Shown in pieces: positions 39,779 to 41,690 of a stretch of DNA of 41,690 nt. Numbering within the stretch: the first letter of the stretch is position 1; every line of letters begins with the position of its first letter. The translations under genes were made by a program, and so were the position numbers. Under the pieces are notes generated by a model, which saw only the letters and a list, made by a program, of their open reading frames with translations, was not told the origin of the DNA and did no database searches. Origin of the DNA: Bacteroidales bacterium UBA1756 (GTDB lineage Bacteria > Bacteroidota > Bacteroidia > Bacteroidales > WCHB1-69); assembly GCA_002314795.1 (NCBI GenBank), contig DCHI01000060.1, positions 1 to 41,690 of the forward strand, written 5' to 3'.

Positions 39779-41690
39779 ATGAAAAATAGATTGTTCATTT
39801 TATTGGCCGTTCTTCTTTGTGGAACGGCCACTTTGCGTGCTGAAAGAGAGTACGTTACAGTTAATTCAGTGGATGCTATTGATGCGGTACAATGGAGCGG
39901 CGGCGATGGTTCCCAAGGCGACCCGTACCAGATTGCAACGGAGACGGACTTGCTGGCTTTGCAAAGTACGGTTGCGTCCGGAGCCACCTATACTGGCAAG
40001 TATTTCATTCTCCGAAGTGACATCACCCTTTCTTCCGCTTGGACCCCGATCGGCAGCGATGCCACCCATTATTTTCAGGGTGATTTTGATGGCGACAAGT
40101 TTGTGATTACAATCCCGAGTACCGTTTCGGGCGCCTATCGCGGGCTCTTTGGACATACCAACGGCGCTAATATTCACAGTGTTACTGTCGCCGGTTCTAT
40201 TTCAGGTACGCAGTATGTGGGCGGTGTGGTTGGTTATGCGGAAAACACGCAGATTTCAGATTGTGCCAGTTCTGCTTCCGTGACGGGTTCTTCCAATGCG
40301 ACGGGTGGTATCGTTGGGTATATGATTGCGGGTAGCACGGTTTCTCGGTGCGTCAATAAAGGGACGGTCTCGTCGTCTGTATATAACACGAGTCAGTGGA
40401 ATTACACAGACTATGGTGTCGGCGGCATCGTCGGCTATGCTAATTACGGCTCGTCATCAACAGTCGCAATGGTTTCAGATTGTATGAATTATGCCACGGT
40501 GACAGCAACGAACACTCTTTATGTTGGAGGTGTTGTCGGACAAGTCTATTCATACGGAAAGATTTCGGGATGTAAGAATTTCGGTCTCGTAAGTGCATAC
40601 GGTTGTGTGGGTGGTATCTGTGGTTCGGCGTATCTGAGTTATAATGGCAATATAGCTATTCGCAATAGTGTGAATGTCGGAACGATTCGCGCCACATCCA
40701 ACAATCTGGGCGGTATCGTCGGTTATATGTACCCGTCAGGGAGCAGCAGCTCACCGCTGAATGTCGAGTACTGTGTCAACAGTGGCCGCGTTGGAACGTT
40801 GGGCTCGAATGCATACGTGGGTGGTATTGCCGGTTACAATTACGACAGTTACGGCTATGTCCGTTACTGCCTCAATGCCGGCAAAGTGTCCGGTTCCAAT
40901 ACCATCGGAGGTATCGTCGGCTACCAGTCGGGAACACCATCCTCCTTCGTTCAGTACTGTTTGAACGTGGGTGACGTTAGGGCGAGCACGACGAACAACG
41001 TAGGTGCAATTATGGGAAGTGCGTACGGCAATCCGAGCAATTGTTACTGGGACAAGCAGATGTGTACGGCTACTTATCAGTACGGAACGACGGAGAATGC
41101 CGCATACGCGAAAACGACGGTGGACTTAGTTGGTCAAAGTGCTTATCCTTCAAGTAGTTACTGGATTGCACAAACGGGGATTTATCCTGTTCCCAATCCT
41201 TCTGATAATGTGAATTTTGCAACAGATGTTGCGGTCTTGATGGCTGCTTCTCCAGTTATGCTCGCCAATGGCGATAATGTGGTGGGAGTGGGAAATTCTT
41301 TTGTTGTAAGTTTGCTCAATTCTGCTCTATGGAATAGCAGCGATTTATCGGTTGTTTCCATTAGTGGAAATGCGGCCTCTATTCAGAATACCGGTTCGGT
41401 AACGCTAACGGTGAGCAATGGAGTGCAAGATTATAAACAGATAGACATATACGCTGTCACCGATTGTTGGGCTTCTGGCTCAGGAACGGAAGCGGATCCC
41501 TATCTCATAGCAACTGCCACCGAGTTGGCTTGCGTACGCAACAATGTGAATCAGGGTGTTACATACGCGGGCAAATGGTTCAAATTGACGGCAGATATTT
41601 CTGTTGGCAGCGGATGGCAACCGATAGGTGCGCAACTGACTCCTTTCAAAGGCAACTTCGATGGAGATGGCCACTCTGTTACGATAACTA
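39779..41690 (+). CDS. GLUG-repeat secreted protein, 3' end outside the window
   Basis: There are 637 complete codons with no stop; the gene continues past the window edge. Residues 1-21 are a signal peptide (ending TATLRA). Residues 41-111 form a lead module (GDPYQIAT ... TPIGSD ... FQGDFDGDKF). Residues about 120-430 are GLUG-type repeats with recurring GG[IV]VGY and cysteine-Asn turns (YCVNSG, YCLNAG, YCLNVG). A spacer with an Ig-like look precedes a second lead module at 566-637 (EADPYLIATATEL ... QPIGAQ ... GNFDGDGHS), a clear internal duplication. Such proteins are surface adhesins or T9SS cargo in Bacteroidales; a sorting domain would be expected beyond the edge. It is 14 bp after rseP. 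Confidence 0.85.
   Translation, partial: MKNRLFILLAVLLCGTATLRAEREYVTVNSVDAIDAVQWSGGDGSQGDPYQIATETDLLALQSTVASGATYTGKYFILRSDITLSSAWTPIGSDATHYFQGDFDGDKFVITIPSTVSGAYRGLFGHTNGANIHSVTVAGSISGTQYVGGVVGYAENTQISDCASSASVTGSSNATGGIVGYMIAGSTVSRCVNKGTVSSSVYNTSQWNYTDYGVGGIVGYANYGSSSTVAMVSDCMNYATVTATNTLYVGGVVGQVYSYGKISGCKNFGLVSAYGCVGGICGSAYLSYNGNIAIRNSVNVGTIRATSNNLGGIVGYMYPSGSSSSPLNVEYCVNSGRVGTLGSNAYVGGIAGYNYDSYGYVRYCLNAGKVSGSNTIGGIVGYQSGTPSSFVQYCLNVGDVRASTTNNVGAIMGSAYGNPSNCYWDKQMCTATYQYGTTENAAYAKTTVDLVGQSAYPSSSYWIAQTGIYPVPNPSDNVNFATDVAVLMAASPVMLANGDNVVGVGNSFVVSLLNSALWNSSDLSVVSISGNAASIQNTGSVTLTVSNGVQDYKQIDIYAVTDCWASGSGTEADPYLIATATELACVRNNVNQGVTYAGKWFKLTADISVGSGWQPIGAQLTPFKGNFDGDGHSVTIT

Overview
The window reads as chromosomal DNA from an uncultured or unnamed member of the Bacteroidales (Bacteroidota). 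The grounds are: two proteins with complete type IX secretion (T9SS) type A C-terminal sorting domains, a gingipain-family (C25) protease, several DUF4369-like/TlpA-like thioredoxin proteins, a DUF4270 lipoprotein, a starch-synthase N-domain protein upstream of glmS, a Bacteroidetes putative porin, and several promoters matching the Bacteroides -7 element TAnnTTTG. I cannot name a genus. I found no tRNA, rRNA, CRISPR array, insertion sequence, integrase or phage gene, and no gene-free stretch longer than 300 bases.

Layout. (1) 63-11896, minus strand: a TPR protein, then a 1629-residue C25-type secreted protease, a strong terminator-like hairpin, a TolC-type outer-membrane protein, a TlpA-like thioredoxin and a GH20 hexosaminidase. 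This is a cell-surface and periplasm block. (2) 12019-17067, minus: a dihydroorotate-dehydrogenase-like flavoprotein with its own promoter and terminator; then a biotin-carrier/carboxyltransferase-type protein that lacks the biotinyl lysine, trxB, and the azlC-azlD branched-chain amino-acid exporter, with a strand-specific 15-bp RNA hairpin just before azlC. (3) 17312-19232, plus: a small T9SS cargo protein, a terminator, a secreted protein of six 18-residue KD[KQ]WG repeats, and an ECF sigma factor whose 3' end overlaps the oppositely oriented O-antigen-ligase-like gene by 86 bp. (4) 19147-23682, minus: pth, a small beta-barrel, a putative porin and the ligase, tightly packed. (5) 23780-25572, plus: a lipoprotein and an MltF-like lytic transglycosylase that starts at TTG. 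(6) 25577-33741, minus: a six-gene run of GT5 N-domain protein, DUF4270 lipoprotein, glmS, two TlpA-like proteins and hisS. (7) 33872-41690, plus: a CDF metal exporter, aroA, a TerC-family membrane protein, dxr, rseP and the start of a large GLUG-repeat secreted protein that runs off the window.

Most of the genes concern envelope building (glmS, lytic transglycosylase, O-antigen ligase, RseP, porin), periplasmic redox chemistry (three TlpA-like proteins, with TrxB in the cytoplasm) and surface or secreted proteins (C25 protease, GH20, T9SS cargo, GLUG protein). The most unusual observations are the carboxylase-like protein without its biotinyl lysine, the GU-polarised hairpin in front of azlC, two genes whose starts sit 13-18 nt after a terminator with no room for a promoter, a perfect 15-bp operator-like palindrome between the GT gene and the metal exporter, and the 18-residue repeat protein beside the lone ECF sigma factor. 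I see no complete, clearly undescribed multi-gene system. These are the leads I would follow first.
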